A stretch of DNA of 12,264 bases. Origin: Oceanicaulis sp. GTDB taxonomy: Bacteria > Pseudomonadota > Alphaproteobacteria > Caulobacterales > Maricaulaceae. Positions 1-6,776 of the stretch are shown in pieces (the first letter of the stretch is position 1; every line of letters begins with the position of its first letter). The translations under genes and the position numbers were made by a program. The DNA is taken from the NCBI GenBank assembly GCA_007571185.1, contig RKRX01000128.1, positions 1 to 12,264 of the forward strand, read 5' to 3'. A model generated the notes under the pieces. The model had not been told where the DNA came from, did no database searches, and saw nothing but the letters and a program-made list of their open reading frames with translations.

Positions 1-686
1 CCTTTTTCAGGTGATTCCAAAAAAACTTTGAAAGAGTCTTTGAGTTGACAATGTCTGACGGCTTCACCAAAGAGATCAGGTTGGAAAGAGAACCACCACA
101 ACAAATACACCACACCAATGCTGTCTACATTGAAATACCCTCCTGCAATCACTCCCACGACCAGACATCTCAAATTATCAACATGAATTTCAAACGGGAT
201 ATGGCCTGCGCTTATTGCATTGAATAACCGTTCATTGATGACGCAGCTCTGAATCCCGCCTGGAGGTTGTGAAAAGATGGCGCCACTTCCCAGTATGAAC
301 TCGGACGACATTGCATCAAACGCCTGAGGAGATACACCCTCAACCAGCACACGCCAGGAACGGCCGGAGAACATGACAAATTTATTAGGCCAGCTTTCAA
401 AGGCCGCCGCCAGCTCAACAGGAAGATTCGATTTCTGGACAAGATCCACATCCCGGAGCATCGGTACAAAGACTGTGTCCCCGGACCGGTCAGGATAAAT
501 CACAATCGTGCGTCGATAATCAGCTTGAAGAATTTCTCTGATCTGTTCTTCCATACCTTCTGATATACCGAACACAAAAACCGGCGTGATGACACCTAAA
601 CAAAAACTGAATATCGTAACGACACTTCTCAGGGGAGCACGAAAAGATTGCAGTAAAATTAAATAAATTATGTCGAGTATACGCAT
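1..686 (-). CDS. MacB/FtsX-type ABC transporter permease, partial (cut by the left edge)
   Basis: An uninterrupted frame runs from the ATG at 684-686 to the window edge (about 228 residues visible, stop not seen). The N-terminus has a hydrophobic helix at about residues 20-43 after a short basic stretch, the topology of MacB/FtsX permeases whose first helix precedes a large periplasmic domain. The following region resembles the MacB periplasmic core: 'LVEGVSPQAF', then 'ILGSGAIF', 'CVINERLFNAI' and 'RCLVVGVIAGG', matching the family pattern of a variable loop, a 'G-R-x-F'-like turn, a conserved V-I/G segment and a Val-Gly-Val strand. It starts 8 bases after the ATPase stop, so the two are co-transcribed; I see no clear Shine-Dalgarno. 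The expected three C-terminal membrane helices lie outside the window. Family assignment is by pattern and gene order. Base composition is noticeably A+T-rich compared with the window's housekeeping genes. Confidence 0.8.
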   Translation of the reverse strand, partial: MRILDIIYLILLQSFRAPLRSVVTIFSFCLGVITPVFVFGISEGMEEQIREILQADYRRTIVIYPDRSGDTVFVPMLRDVDLVQKSNLPVELAAAFESWPNKFVMFSGRSWRVLVEGVSPQAFDAMSSEFILGSGAIFSQPPGGIQSCVINERLFNAISAGHIPFEIHVDNLRCLVVGVIAGGYFNVDSIGVVYLLWWFSFQPDLFGEAVRHCQLKDSFKVFLESPEK

Positions 687-694
687 GGGAGTAT

Positions 695-1381
695 CTATTT
701 TTTGACTATAAATCCGTCTTCAAGACTAATCGTCCGATCGGCGGCGGCACTGATGTTTGCATCATGGGTCGCCATAATAATCGTCACGCCATCCGTTCTC
801 ATCTCGTCAAAAATTTTGACAATCAAATCAGAATTACGCCGGTCAAGCGCGCCGGTAGGTTCATCGGCAATAAGAATTTTGGGTGAAGACGTCATGGCGC
901 GCGCCACCGCCACACGCTGTTGCTGTCCGCCCGAGAGCTGAGACGGCATTCTCGCCATCAGATCGCTCAACCCCAGTTGTTCAATCGCATGCTCTGCACG
1001 AGCGCGGCGGTGTTTTGGTTTTATGTGCCTGAATAACAGTGGATAAGCGACGTTTTCCAGAACATTCATAAACGGTAGCAGTTTGTAGTTCTGAAATACA
1101 AAACTGATTTGCTCTCGACGGATCAGTGCTTGTTGAGACCGATCACCAGTAATGATGGATTCACCGAAAATCTGCATTTCCCCACTTGTGATCGTATCCA
1201 GGCATCCAAGAATTGACAGTAACGTTGACTTGCCGGAACCGGAGGGCCCTGCGACCGCCAAGAACTCGGACTCCAAGATATCGAGATTGATGTCGCCAAG
1301 GGCCAGCTTGCGCTGAGGTGTGGACTTTTCTCGATAAACGCGCCCGACGCGGGTGAGTTGGTAGGCGAGCTTACGTGTCAT
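695..1381 (-). CDS. ABC transporter ATP-binding protein (MacB/LolD-like)
   Basis: This is a 228-residue ATPase of the LolD/MacB/SalX class that powers export or envelope lipoprotein/peptide handling by a separate permease. Visible motifs are Walker A GPSGSGKST (45-53), Q-loop Gln97 in FVFQNYKLLP, signature LSGGQQQR (149-156), Walker B ILIADEPT with catalytic Glu174 (169-176), D-loop GALD and the switch His206 in MATHD. All key residues are present. The length is normal for a stand-alone subunit. I chose the ATG at 1379-1381, which overlaps the adaptor gene's last 11 bases and fits the family N-terminus; an in-frame GTG at 1418-1420 would add 13 residues (MTFYPPTVSFYPK) that look unlike the family. 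Gene order is adaptor, ATPase, permease, as in MacAB-like systems with split MacB. The substrate cannot be told from the sequence. Confidence 0.93.
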   Translation of the reverse strand: MTRKLAYQLTRVGRVYREKSTPQRKLALGDINLDILESEFLAVAGPSGSGKSTLLSILGCLDTITSGEMQIFGESIITGDRSQQALIRREQISFVFQNYKLLPFMNVLENVAYPLLFRHIKPKHRRARAEHAIEQLGLSDLMARMPSQLSGGQQQRVAVARAMTSSPKILIADEPTGALDRRNSDLIVKIFDEMRTDGVTIIMATHDANISAAADRTISLEDGFIVKK

Positions 1382-2582
1382 TTTTGGGTAAAAGGATACG
1401 GTCGGTGGGTAAAAGGTCACCGCCGATCACTTCAATGTAGCGGGCTGTGCGAAACCCGATTTGCAGCGATCTCTGAACCAGGCGCTCCTCCGTGTCAATC
1501 ACCCAGATTGATGCGCCTTGCTCTGATCGGTTTTCAGGTGTTGATGTCGGCGAAAATCGGAGGGCTTCAACGGGAATCAGTGCTGCCGGAGCAGGATTTT
1601 CAAAGGGAATGTGCAGATCGACGGTCATCCCGGACCACAGATGTGTCGGCGCTTCCGCGCACGATACGACAGCGCCGTAAAACACGTAATTCGCCCGCTG
1701 AATCGGACGCCGAAATATCTGGTCCAACGAACAGTCCAGCTCGGATGCTCCTGATAAACCGGGCGCAACCGTGATGGGATCGCCAACGGTTACAAAATTG
1801 AGCCAATACTCAGACAGCTCGGCATAAACTGAAATCTCAGAGTTATCAGGTGTCACCTCGAACAGGACGGGAGTACTCTGGGCGGCATTTATCGTCTCTC
1901 CGACTGACACGTTTTTCCTGGTGACCTGCCCGGTTACAGGCGAAAAAACTTCGGTGCGTTCCAGCTCAAGACGCGTCCTCTGATAGGTTGCTTCAATCAC
2001 GCGCAGTTCCGCATCAGCGGCCCGCACATCCAATCGATGAAGCTCCAATTCGGTACGCGACTGCATCAATTCGCGTTCTGGCAGAAGGGTGCGTTCGGCG
2101 AGTTGTTCATTGCGTCGCGAAACATCCTCAGCCAATTGGAGCCGCAGCCTGCTTGCCTCCAGCCGAGTCCGCAAGGTTTCCCGTTGAGCCTCAATCTGCT
2201 GGAGCCTCAAACCGATAAACTCGGCGTTGAGCCGGGCAAGAAGCTGACCCTCCTCAACCTGATCGCCTTCCTCAACGAGCACTTCAACCAGGCGCCCGCT
2301 GATCTCGGAACCGATTTCCACGGCGCCATCGACCCGCACCCGACCCCTTATCCGGCGTGTTCCGGCTGCGTCCCGATAGGTTATCGGGGAAGGTTCATAA
2401 CCGCCGCCCGCCCACTGCTGCGCCGCCCCGGTTGCAGTCTCTGACTCTGCAACACAACCTGACAGAAGCAGGACGGTCGTTAGTCCAGTCACGGCGACCC
2501 GCACCACCGCAACGACCTGGTTCCGCGGAGGCGAGAAGCTAGGCGCGGTGGAGATATAACTCGAATTCACCCTTCCAGACAT
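1371..2582 (-). CDS. HlyD/MacA-type periplasmic adaptor (membrane fusion) lipoprotein
   Basis: A 403-residue adaptor linking the inner-membrane ABC transporter to the outer envelope. Near the N-terminus a hydrophobic stretch ends in a lipobox LLSGC with Cys43, so it is probably a lipoprotein. The rest follows the MFP order: a first lipoyl half (about 85-120, with 'GSEISGRLVEVLVEEGDQV'), a long alpha-helical hairpin (about 121-207, rich in L/E/R/Q heptads), a second lipoyl half ('FSPVTGQVTRKNVSVGETI', about 213-232), a beta-barrel domain, and a membrane-proximal C-terminus. Starts are uncertain: the ATG at 2580-2582 is used; a TTG at 2604-2606 would add 8 residues, and GTG codons near residues 26-27 would leave a more typical short signal peptide (VRVAVTGLTTVLLLSGC). 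The ATPase gene overlaps its stop, which suggests translational coupling. It most resembles MacA, but a specific name is not justified. Confidence 0.9.
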   Translation of the reverse strand: MSGRVNSSYISTAPSFSPPRNQVVAVVRVAVTGLTTVLLLSGCVAESETATGAAQQWAGGGYEPSPITYRDAAGTRRIRGRVRVDGAVEIGSEISGRLVEVLVEEGDQVEEGQLLARLNAEFIGLRLQQIEAQRETLRTRLEASRLRLQLAEDVSRRNEQLAERTLLPERELMQSRTELELHRLDVRAADAELRVIEATYQRTRLELERTEVFSPVTGQVTRKNVSVGETINAAQSTPVLFEVTPDNSEISVYAELSEYWLNFVTVGDPITVAPGLSGASELDCSLDQIFRRPIQRANYVFYGAVVSCAEAPTHLWSGMTVDLHIPFENPAPAALIPVEALRFSPTSTPENRSEQGASIWVIDTEERLVQRSLQIGFRTARYIEVIGGDLLPTDRILLPKNDT

Positions 2583-2631
2583 TCGGATAATCGCTTTCCG
2601 AATCAAACAACTATGACTTGAACAGCCTGAT

Positions 2632-2662
2632 AGTATACAACGGTATGTGAGTCACGGTACAA
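2632..2662 (-). promoter_or_regulatory. possible promoter of the efflux operon
   Basis: Read on the minus strand, TTGTAC (2657-2662) and TATACT (2632-2637) are separated by 19 bases, a weak sigma-70-like pair about 50 bases upstream of the adaptor start. The -10 is good, but the spacing is longer than ideal. Confidence 0.3.
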
Positions 2663-2670
2663 TCCCTCCT

Positions 2671-2685
2671 GTATTATTATAGTAC
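2671..2685. repeat. imperfect 15-base palindrome in the divergent intergenic region
   Basis: GTATTATTATAGTAC matches its own reverse complement at 12 of 15 positions around a central T. It lies between the divergent efflux operon and the 2738 gene, where an operator would be expected. It is A+T-rich, so chance is a real alternative. Confidence 0.3.
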
Positions 2686-2737
2686 GCAAAAGCGGACCAA
2701 GTTGCGTAGATTCTCAGTAAACTATATGATCTGCTCC

Positions 2738-3421
2738 ATGTTTGATCTCCGTAACACCCCACTCGGCGCGGTGCGTGCTTTGATCCGGCGTTCCGGGCGG
2801 TGGTCTCCGTCCGACCGGGTGTTTCTGCCTTTGGCGGGCCTGTTGACGGTGGGTCTGATTACGCTGGCGTTGAACTCTCGTCCAGACCTTCGGAACCCTG
2901 TTTATACCGCCAACGGCTTCGTGATGCAGGGCGATGCGCTAGGTCAGCTCGTGCCCGGACCCGGCACCCGGCTACAATTGATCGCCGCCAGTTCCGGCGA
3001 ATCCATGGCGAGATTGAGCGCCATCGCGACCTTCAAAACCGCCGGGGAGAGGTCGGCGGGGGTGAGTGCGGCGTTGTCGCCGCAATGGGAAGCTCGGGTG
3101 GCAGGTCGCATGCTGCGCGTGGAAGTCGAGGCTCAAACAGCACTCAACTCGGATGTGGATCAGATACGGGTGGGTTATTTCACTATCGGTTACGGGGATT
3201 CAGGGCGCACGCCTGTTGCACTGGAGCGGAGCTGGCGAACCGTGGGGATTTGTTTCCGAGCGCCGGAAAATGCTGAACCGAATGGACAGGAAGCAGTTGG
3301 AGTGTGGCCAGGCGATGCTGGTAGTGGCGACGCCGTTCTGGTGCGTGAGATACGGATCACCATTGAGCCTGAAGACACCTCGCTCGAGACCTGCCAGAGT
3401 CGTATTGGCGCCGAGGTTTGA
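2738..3421 (+). CDS. single-pass membrane protein with a putative extracytoplasmic jelly-roll domain
   Basis: I do not recognise the family. With the ATG at 2738 the product has 227 residues: a basic cytoplasmic N-terminus, one membrane helix at about 27-45 (VFLPLAGLLTVGLITLAL) and an extracytoplasmic part of about 180 residues. That part alternates strands and glycine/aspartate turns. Segments such as 'GRMLRVEVEAQTA', 'WRTVGICFRAPE' and 'AVGVWPGDAGSGD' followed by 'VREIRITI' recall beta-sandwich carbohydrate-binding folds, but this is only a resemblance. In-frame upstream starts exist (ATG 2726, TTG 2702); none has a clear Shine-Dalgarno. It ends 28 bases before the GT2 gene, so it probably begins an operon with the two glycosyltransferases and may act on or bind the same glycan. 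Existence as a gene is well supported by length and downstream linkage; function is not. Confidence 0.75.
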   Translation: MFDLRNTPLGAVRALIRRSGRWSPSDRVFLPLAGLLTVGLITLALNSRPDLRNPVYTANGFVMQGDALGQLVPGPGTRLQLIAASSGESMARLSAIATFKTAGERSAGVSAALSPQWEARVAGRMLRVEVEAQTALNSDVDQIRVGYFTIGYGDSGRTPVALERSWRTVGICFRAPENAEPNGQEAVGVWPGDAGSGDAVLVREIRITIEPEDTSLETCQSRIGAEV

Positions 3422-3449
3422 CCCTTTTCATCGAAAGATTCATCGGTCC

Positions 3450-4400
3450 ATGTCGCCTGCCCCGTGCCGAATCGCTGTCCTGATACCGTGCTATAACGAG
3501 GCAGCCGCCATCACGGATGTGGTCGCCGAGTTTCGCGCCAGCTTGCCTCAGGCGCAGATTCATGTGTTTGACAACAATTCCACGGACGGCACGGCCGATA
3601 TTGCCCGGGCGGCCGGGGCGCAAGTGCGGATCGAAACCCGTCGGGGCAAGGGCCACGTGGTGCGGCGCATGTTGGCGGATGTGGAAGCGGATATCTATGT
3701 GCTCGTGGATGGTGACCACACCTATGACGCCGCCGTTGCACCACGGCTTGTGGATTGCCTGATTTCCGGTCGCTACGATATGGTTACCGGAGTTCGCATT
3801 GCCGGGGGCGAGACCGCTTACCGCCCTGGCCATCAGTTCGGTAACCGGATGCTGACCGGGTTGATCATGGCCCTGTTCGGGTCTGAGGTGCGTGACATGT
3901 TGTCAGGATACCGGGTTCTGTCCCGTCGCTTGGTGAAGTCTTTCCCTATCGCTTCACGCGGGTTTGAACTTGAAACCGAGCTGACCGTGCACGCGCTGGA
4001 ACTTGATATGACGATAGGCGAGGTGGAGACCCGTTATACCGCTCGCGCGGATAATTCCGAGAGCAAGCTCAGGACTTTCCGGGACGGGTTGCGCATCCTG
4101 TTCACGATCTGGCGCCTATTGCAACAAAGGCGCCCGGCGTTGATCTATGGCGGCTTAGGGGTGCTGGGGTTGATCCTGGCGCTGGCGCTGACTGTACCGA
4201 TTGGTCTGAACTATCTGAAAACCGGGTTGGTGCCGCGTTTTCCCACGCTGATTGCTGCCGGCGCCATCGCGGTATCCGGCCTGTTGGCTATCGCCGCCGG
4301 CGCTATCGTCAGCGCCATTGCTCACGGACGCCGGGAAATACGACGCCTGTTTTATTTGCAGCAAATCGGGCCGGACTGGACTTGTGATGCAGACCGGTAA
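3450..4400 (+). CDS. GT2-family glycosyltransferase, DPM/polyprenyl-phosphate type, membrane-anchored
   Basis: A 316-residue GT-A-fold enzyme that probably transfers a nucleotide-activated sugar to a polyprenyl phosphate at the cytoplasmic membrane face. Motifs are VLIPCYNEAAAI (10-21, nucleotide binding), VFDNNSTDGT (39-48), RRGKGHVVRRM (64-74), the metal-binding DGD at 87-89 within VLVDGDHTYD, and the acceptor-side MLSGYRVLSRR (150-160) followed by GFELETELT (171-179). Two hydrophobic C-terminal segments (about 231-252 and 264-288) form a membrane hairpin, as in DPM-like enzymes with an anchor. The frame is open far upstream to 3066, but the family N-terminus fits the ATG at 3450 and the extension overlaps the previous gene. 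Its last 14 bases overlap the next gene. Sugar and lipid specificity are not readable from sequence. Confidence 0.92.
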   Translation: MSPAPCRIAVLIPCYNEAAAITDVVAEFRASLPQAQIHVFDNNSTDGTADIARAAGAQVRIETRRGKGHVVRRMLADVEADIYVLVDGDHTYDAAVAPRLVDCLISGRYDMVTGVRIAGGETAYRPGHQFGNRMLTGLIMALFGSEVRDMLSGYRVLSRRLVKSFPIASRGFELETELTVHALELDMTIGEVETRYTARADNSESKLRTFRDGLRILFTIWRLLQQRRPALIYGGLGVLGLILALALTVPIGLNYLKTGLVPRFPTLIAAGAIAVSGLLAIAAGAIVSAIAHGRREIRRLFYLQQIGPDWTCDADR

Positions 4401-5937
4401 GGCGATGGCGCCCCATCGATTGATGCTGATGGCGGTGTTTTTTGTCGGCCTGGCCCATCTAGCGTTCCTGCCGCCTTTCGAGGGGTTTGATGAAGAGGCG
4501 CATTGGTCTTCGATCACCCTAATTGCCGCTGAGCGTCGCATCCCAGTCTATGGCGCGGATTATCTTGATCGGGCCGTGGACAACTATGCCGGTCCGCATC
4601 CTTACGCCAGCACGCCGCCCTTTGATGAGACCCGAGGATTAAACTATCGCGAGTTTGACGTCGCTGCCAGAGCAGGTCCTCGCCAGACCCGTCCAGACAC
4701 TCCGTTCAGCTCAGGCCGCGAGCCGAATTGGCAGGCTCAGCATCCACCGCTCTATTACGCCATATTGAGCCTGCTTCACGCACTGATCTCTGACGCCAGC
4801 TGGTCCACCCAGTTTTTCTTTCTACGCCTGTCGAGTTGGATCATGGCGTTTACCGGGCTTGTCATCGGTGTGGAGGCCGCTCTTCGCCATGGCGCTTTGC
4901 CCAAGGATGGGGCGATGATCATGGCGGCTTGGCCCTTCCTTTTCCCGCAATTCTTTCCTGAGATGGCGCGTATGGGTAATGATAGCCTATGCCTGTTCTT
5001 CATGGGTTGGATCATGGTGTTCCTGCTGCGGCTGGAGCAGCACAACTGTGTCAAGAGCGCTGCCGGTCTGGCTTTGGCGCTGGGGCTGGGGTTGTGGACG
5101 AAAGCGTTTTTCCTTCCTGTCGTCGCCGGGCTGGTTCTGTATCTGTTGTGGACGGGACACCATCGTTTCAGAAAGGGGAGAGTGTCGGGAGAATGGGTGA
5201 TTCTGCGCTTCGGCGCGATGAGTTTCGCCCTTTTGTTGGGATGGGGCTGGTATCTATACAAGATGCTGAGCACTGGCACAGTGACCGGTGGGGATGAATT
5301 CATCCGACTCGGTGAAGGTGCGGCCGGGCTATCCGCTCTGGTCTCACACTTTTCCTTGTTTGAGTTCCTGCGTGGTCTGGCGGCGATTGCGGCTAGCTTT
5401 GCCTGGGCAGGCAGCTGGTCGCTGGCGCGACCCAATGAATTTCTGATTCTGGCGCCGGTTCTGCTGCTGATCCTGACACTGACGCGGTGGGGTGTGCGCT
5501 GGTCCGAGCTACCGCATCCCGCTCGAGCGACGCTCTTCATTGCATCGCCTATGGTGCTGGGACTGGTGTTTCACCTTCTGACACGCACCGCCGCCGGTGA
5601 AGGCGGGGGTGGAACACCGGGCTGGTATCTGCATATCCTCGCCCCGGTGGTCGGGATTGCGGTGGCCTGGGGGTGGCGACGTTCAGCTCTCGCAATAACT
5701 TTGAGCGCCTTCACCCTGGTCTTCACCTTGACGGCTTGGACATTGCAGTTGTCCATGTTTTCGGGCTGTGCAGCCAAGCTGGGCGAAAACAAGCATTATA
5801 GTTTTGAAGGTGCGACCTGTTTTATCCAGGCCTCTCAGCTTCAGGCGCTGGGCTTTCCGATTTTGGGGCTGTGCGCGCTGGTATCGGGAGCCGGGCTGGG
5901 GGCGTGCGCCCTGATCCGGGCTTGCAAGCAGGATTGA
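4387..5937 (+). CDS. polytopic GT-C-like membrane glycosyltransferase (ArnT/PMT or DUF2142-like)
   Basis: A 516-residue, strongly hydrophobic protein with roughly ten or more membrane helices. After the first helix comes an acidic loop motif FEGFDEEAH (31-39), the position where GT-C enzymes carry catalytic Asp/Glu. A long extracytoplasmic loop ends in WQAQHPPLYYAI (115-126), a signature seen in ArnT/PMT and DUF2142-type proteins just before helix 2. Further family-like pieces are AAWPFLFPQFFPEMARMGND (180-199) and LGLWTKAFFLP (234-244). These enzymes use lipid-linked sugars on the periplasmic side, which fits the GT2 gene just upstream that could make the donor. The ATG at 4387 overlaps the GT2 stop; ATG 4405 is an alternative and the open frame back to 4252 is not likely coding. 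Exact family and acceptor (lipid, protein or polysaccharide) are undetermined. Confidence 0.82.
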   Translation: MQTGKAMAPHRLMLMAVFFVGLAHLAFLPPFEGFDEEAHWSSITLIAAERRIPVYGADYLDRAVDNYAGPHPYASTPPFDETRGLNYREFDVAARAGPRQTRPDTPFSSGREPNWQAQHPPLYYAILSLLHALISDASWSTQFFFLRLSSWIMAFTGLVIGVEAALRHGALPKDGAMIMAAWPFLFPQFFPEMARMGNDSLCLFFMGWIMVFLLRLEQHNCVKSAAGLALALGLGLWTKAFFLPVVAGLVLYLLWTGHHRFRKGRVSGEWVILRFGAMSFALLLGWGWYLYKMLSTGTVTGGDEFIRLGEGAAGLSALVSHFSLFEFLRGLAAIAASFAWAGSWSLARPNEFLILAPVLLLILTLTRWGVRWSELPHPARATLFIASPMVLGLVFHLLTRTAAGEGGGGTPGWYLHILAPVVGIAVAWGWRRSALAITLSAFTLVFTLTAWTLQLSMFSGCAAKLGENKHYSFEGATCFIQASQLQALGFPILGLCALVSGAGLGACALIRACKQD

Positions 5938-5951
5938 ACCATCTTGTATTG

Positions 5952-5980
5952 TTGACTCCCGGAATCAGGATGCTCATAAC
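5952..5980 (+). promoter_or_regulatory. likely sigma-70 promoter of rpsD
   Basis: TTGACT (5952-5957) and CATAAC (5975-5980) are separated by exactly 17 bases, 129 bases upstream of the rpsD start and just after the preceding gene's stop. This gives an S4 leader of about 120 bases. Sequence match only. Confidence 0.5.
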
Positions 5981-5993
5981 TGCGCCTGCCTCC

Positions 5994-6014
5994 GTCGTCA
6001 GCACTGCTGACGGC
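5994..6014 (+). promoter_or_regulatory. hairpin in the rpsD leader
   Basis: CGTCAGC (5996-6002) pairs with GCTGACG (6006-6012) over a 3-base loop, with two further pairs (T-G wobble and G-C) outside. It falls about 10 bases past the predicted transcription start. It lacks a T-run, so a classical terminator of the upstream membrane gene is less likely than a leader structure; neither is proven. Confidence 0.4.
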
Positions 6015-6108
6015 ATTGATTTCAATCGCAACGGAAGACGCGTGAGCCGCCGTTTCAATTGCTTCGGGCGAGGAACCGGAGCCGGACCGTGTCGAGAAGG
6101 AAAGAAGA

Positions 6109-6726
6109 ATGTCAAAACGTCATTCGCAGAAGTACAAAATTGATCGTCGCATGGGTGAGAATATCTGGGGGCGCGCCAAGTCCCCGGTGAACAATCGCCC
6201 TTATGGTCCGGGCCAGCACGGCCAGCGCCGTGTTGGCAAGTTATCCGACTTCGGCTTTCAGCTGCAAGCAAAGCAGAAGTTGAAAGGGTATTACGGCAAC
6301 ATTACCGAGAAACAGTTCCGTCGGACCTACACCGAAGCTCAGCGTATCAAAGGCAACACCGCTGAGAATCTCATCGGTTTGCTGGAAAGTCGTCTGGACG
6401 CTGTGGTGTACCGCGCCAAGTTTGTGCCGACCGTGTTTGCTTCGCGCCAGTTCGTGAACCATGGTCATGTGTTGGTGAACGGAAAGCGTGTCAATATTCC
6501 CTCCTACATGGTCAAGCCGGGCGATGTGGTTGAAGTACGCGAAAGGTCTCGCTCCATGGCTTTGGTCCTGGAGGCTCTAGGTTCCGCCGAGCGTGATGTA
6601 CCCCAATACATCGACTTGGACGCCAAAAGCATGAAAGCGGTCTTCATCCGCAAGCCGGACTTTTCTGAAGTCCCGTATCCGGTGAAAATGGAGCCTAACC
6701 TGGTTGTGGAATTCTATTCTTCGTAA
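6109..6726 (+). CDS. rpsD: 30S ribosomal protein S4
   Basis: The 205-residue product is a full-length S4, a primary 16S rRNA binding protein that nucleates assembly of the small subunit body and helps decoding fidelity. The N-terminal domain has [14 protein letters not shown] and [14 protein letters not shown]; the S4 RNA-binding domain spans about 94-155 ([43 protein letters not shown]), and the protein ends in the highly conserved [16 protein letters not shown]. There are no cysteines, so it is the zinc-free type. The start is fixed by AAGGAAAG at 6097-6104, five bases or so before the ATG. S4 often controls its own operon by binding leader RNA in other bacteria; the hairpin at 5994-6014 is a possible site, but that is inference. 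It appears to be monocistronic, bounded by a hairpin before convergent aroC. Confidence 0.99.
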   Translation: MSKRHSQKYKIDRRMGENIWGRAKSPVNNRPYGPGQHGQRRVGKLSDFGFQLQAKQKLKGYYGNITEKQFRRTYTEAQRIKGNTAENLIGLLESRLDAVVYRAKFVPTVFASRQFVNHGHVLVNGKRVNIPSYMVKPGDVVEVRERSRSMALVLEALGSAERDVPQYIDLDAKSMKAVFIRKPDFSEVPYPVKMEPNLVVEFYSS

Positions 6727-6747
6727 ATGTTTGGAGGTGGATTCCTG

Positions 6748-6776
6748 CGAAAATCGACGCCTTTCGTCGGTATTCG
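6748..6776. terminator. hairpin between convergent rpsD and aroC, possible bidirectional terminator
   Basis: A 12-base arm (6748-6759) pairs with 6765-6776 over the loop CCTTT, with 11 of 12 positions paired (one A-A mismatch, one G-T wobble). It fills most of the 50-base gap and abuts the aroC stop. No long T-run follows on either strand, so termination efficiency is uncertain. Confidence 0.45.

Noticed and set aside
3066..3449. N-terminal extension of the GT2 frame
   Set aside because: It overlaps the preceding gene and the GT2 family starts just before the VLIPCYNE motif, matching the ATG at 3450.
3357..3833. 158-residue minus-strand frame
   Set aside because: It is antisense to the GT2 gene and the preceding gene, both of which have better coding evidence.
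4776..5540. 254-residue open frame on the minus strand
   Set aside because: It lies antisense inside the GT-C-like gene; the translation is rich in Arg/Pro/Ser without domain-like features, typical of a high-G+C shadow frame.
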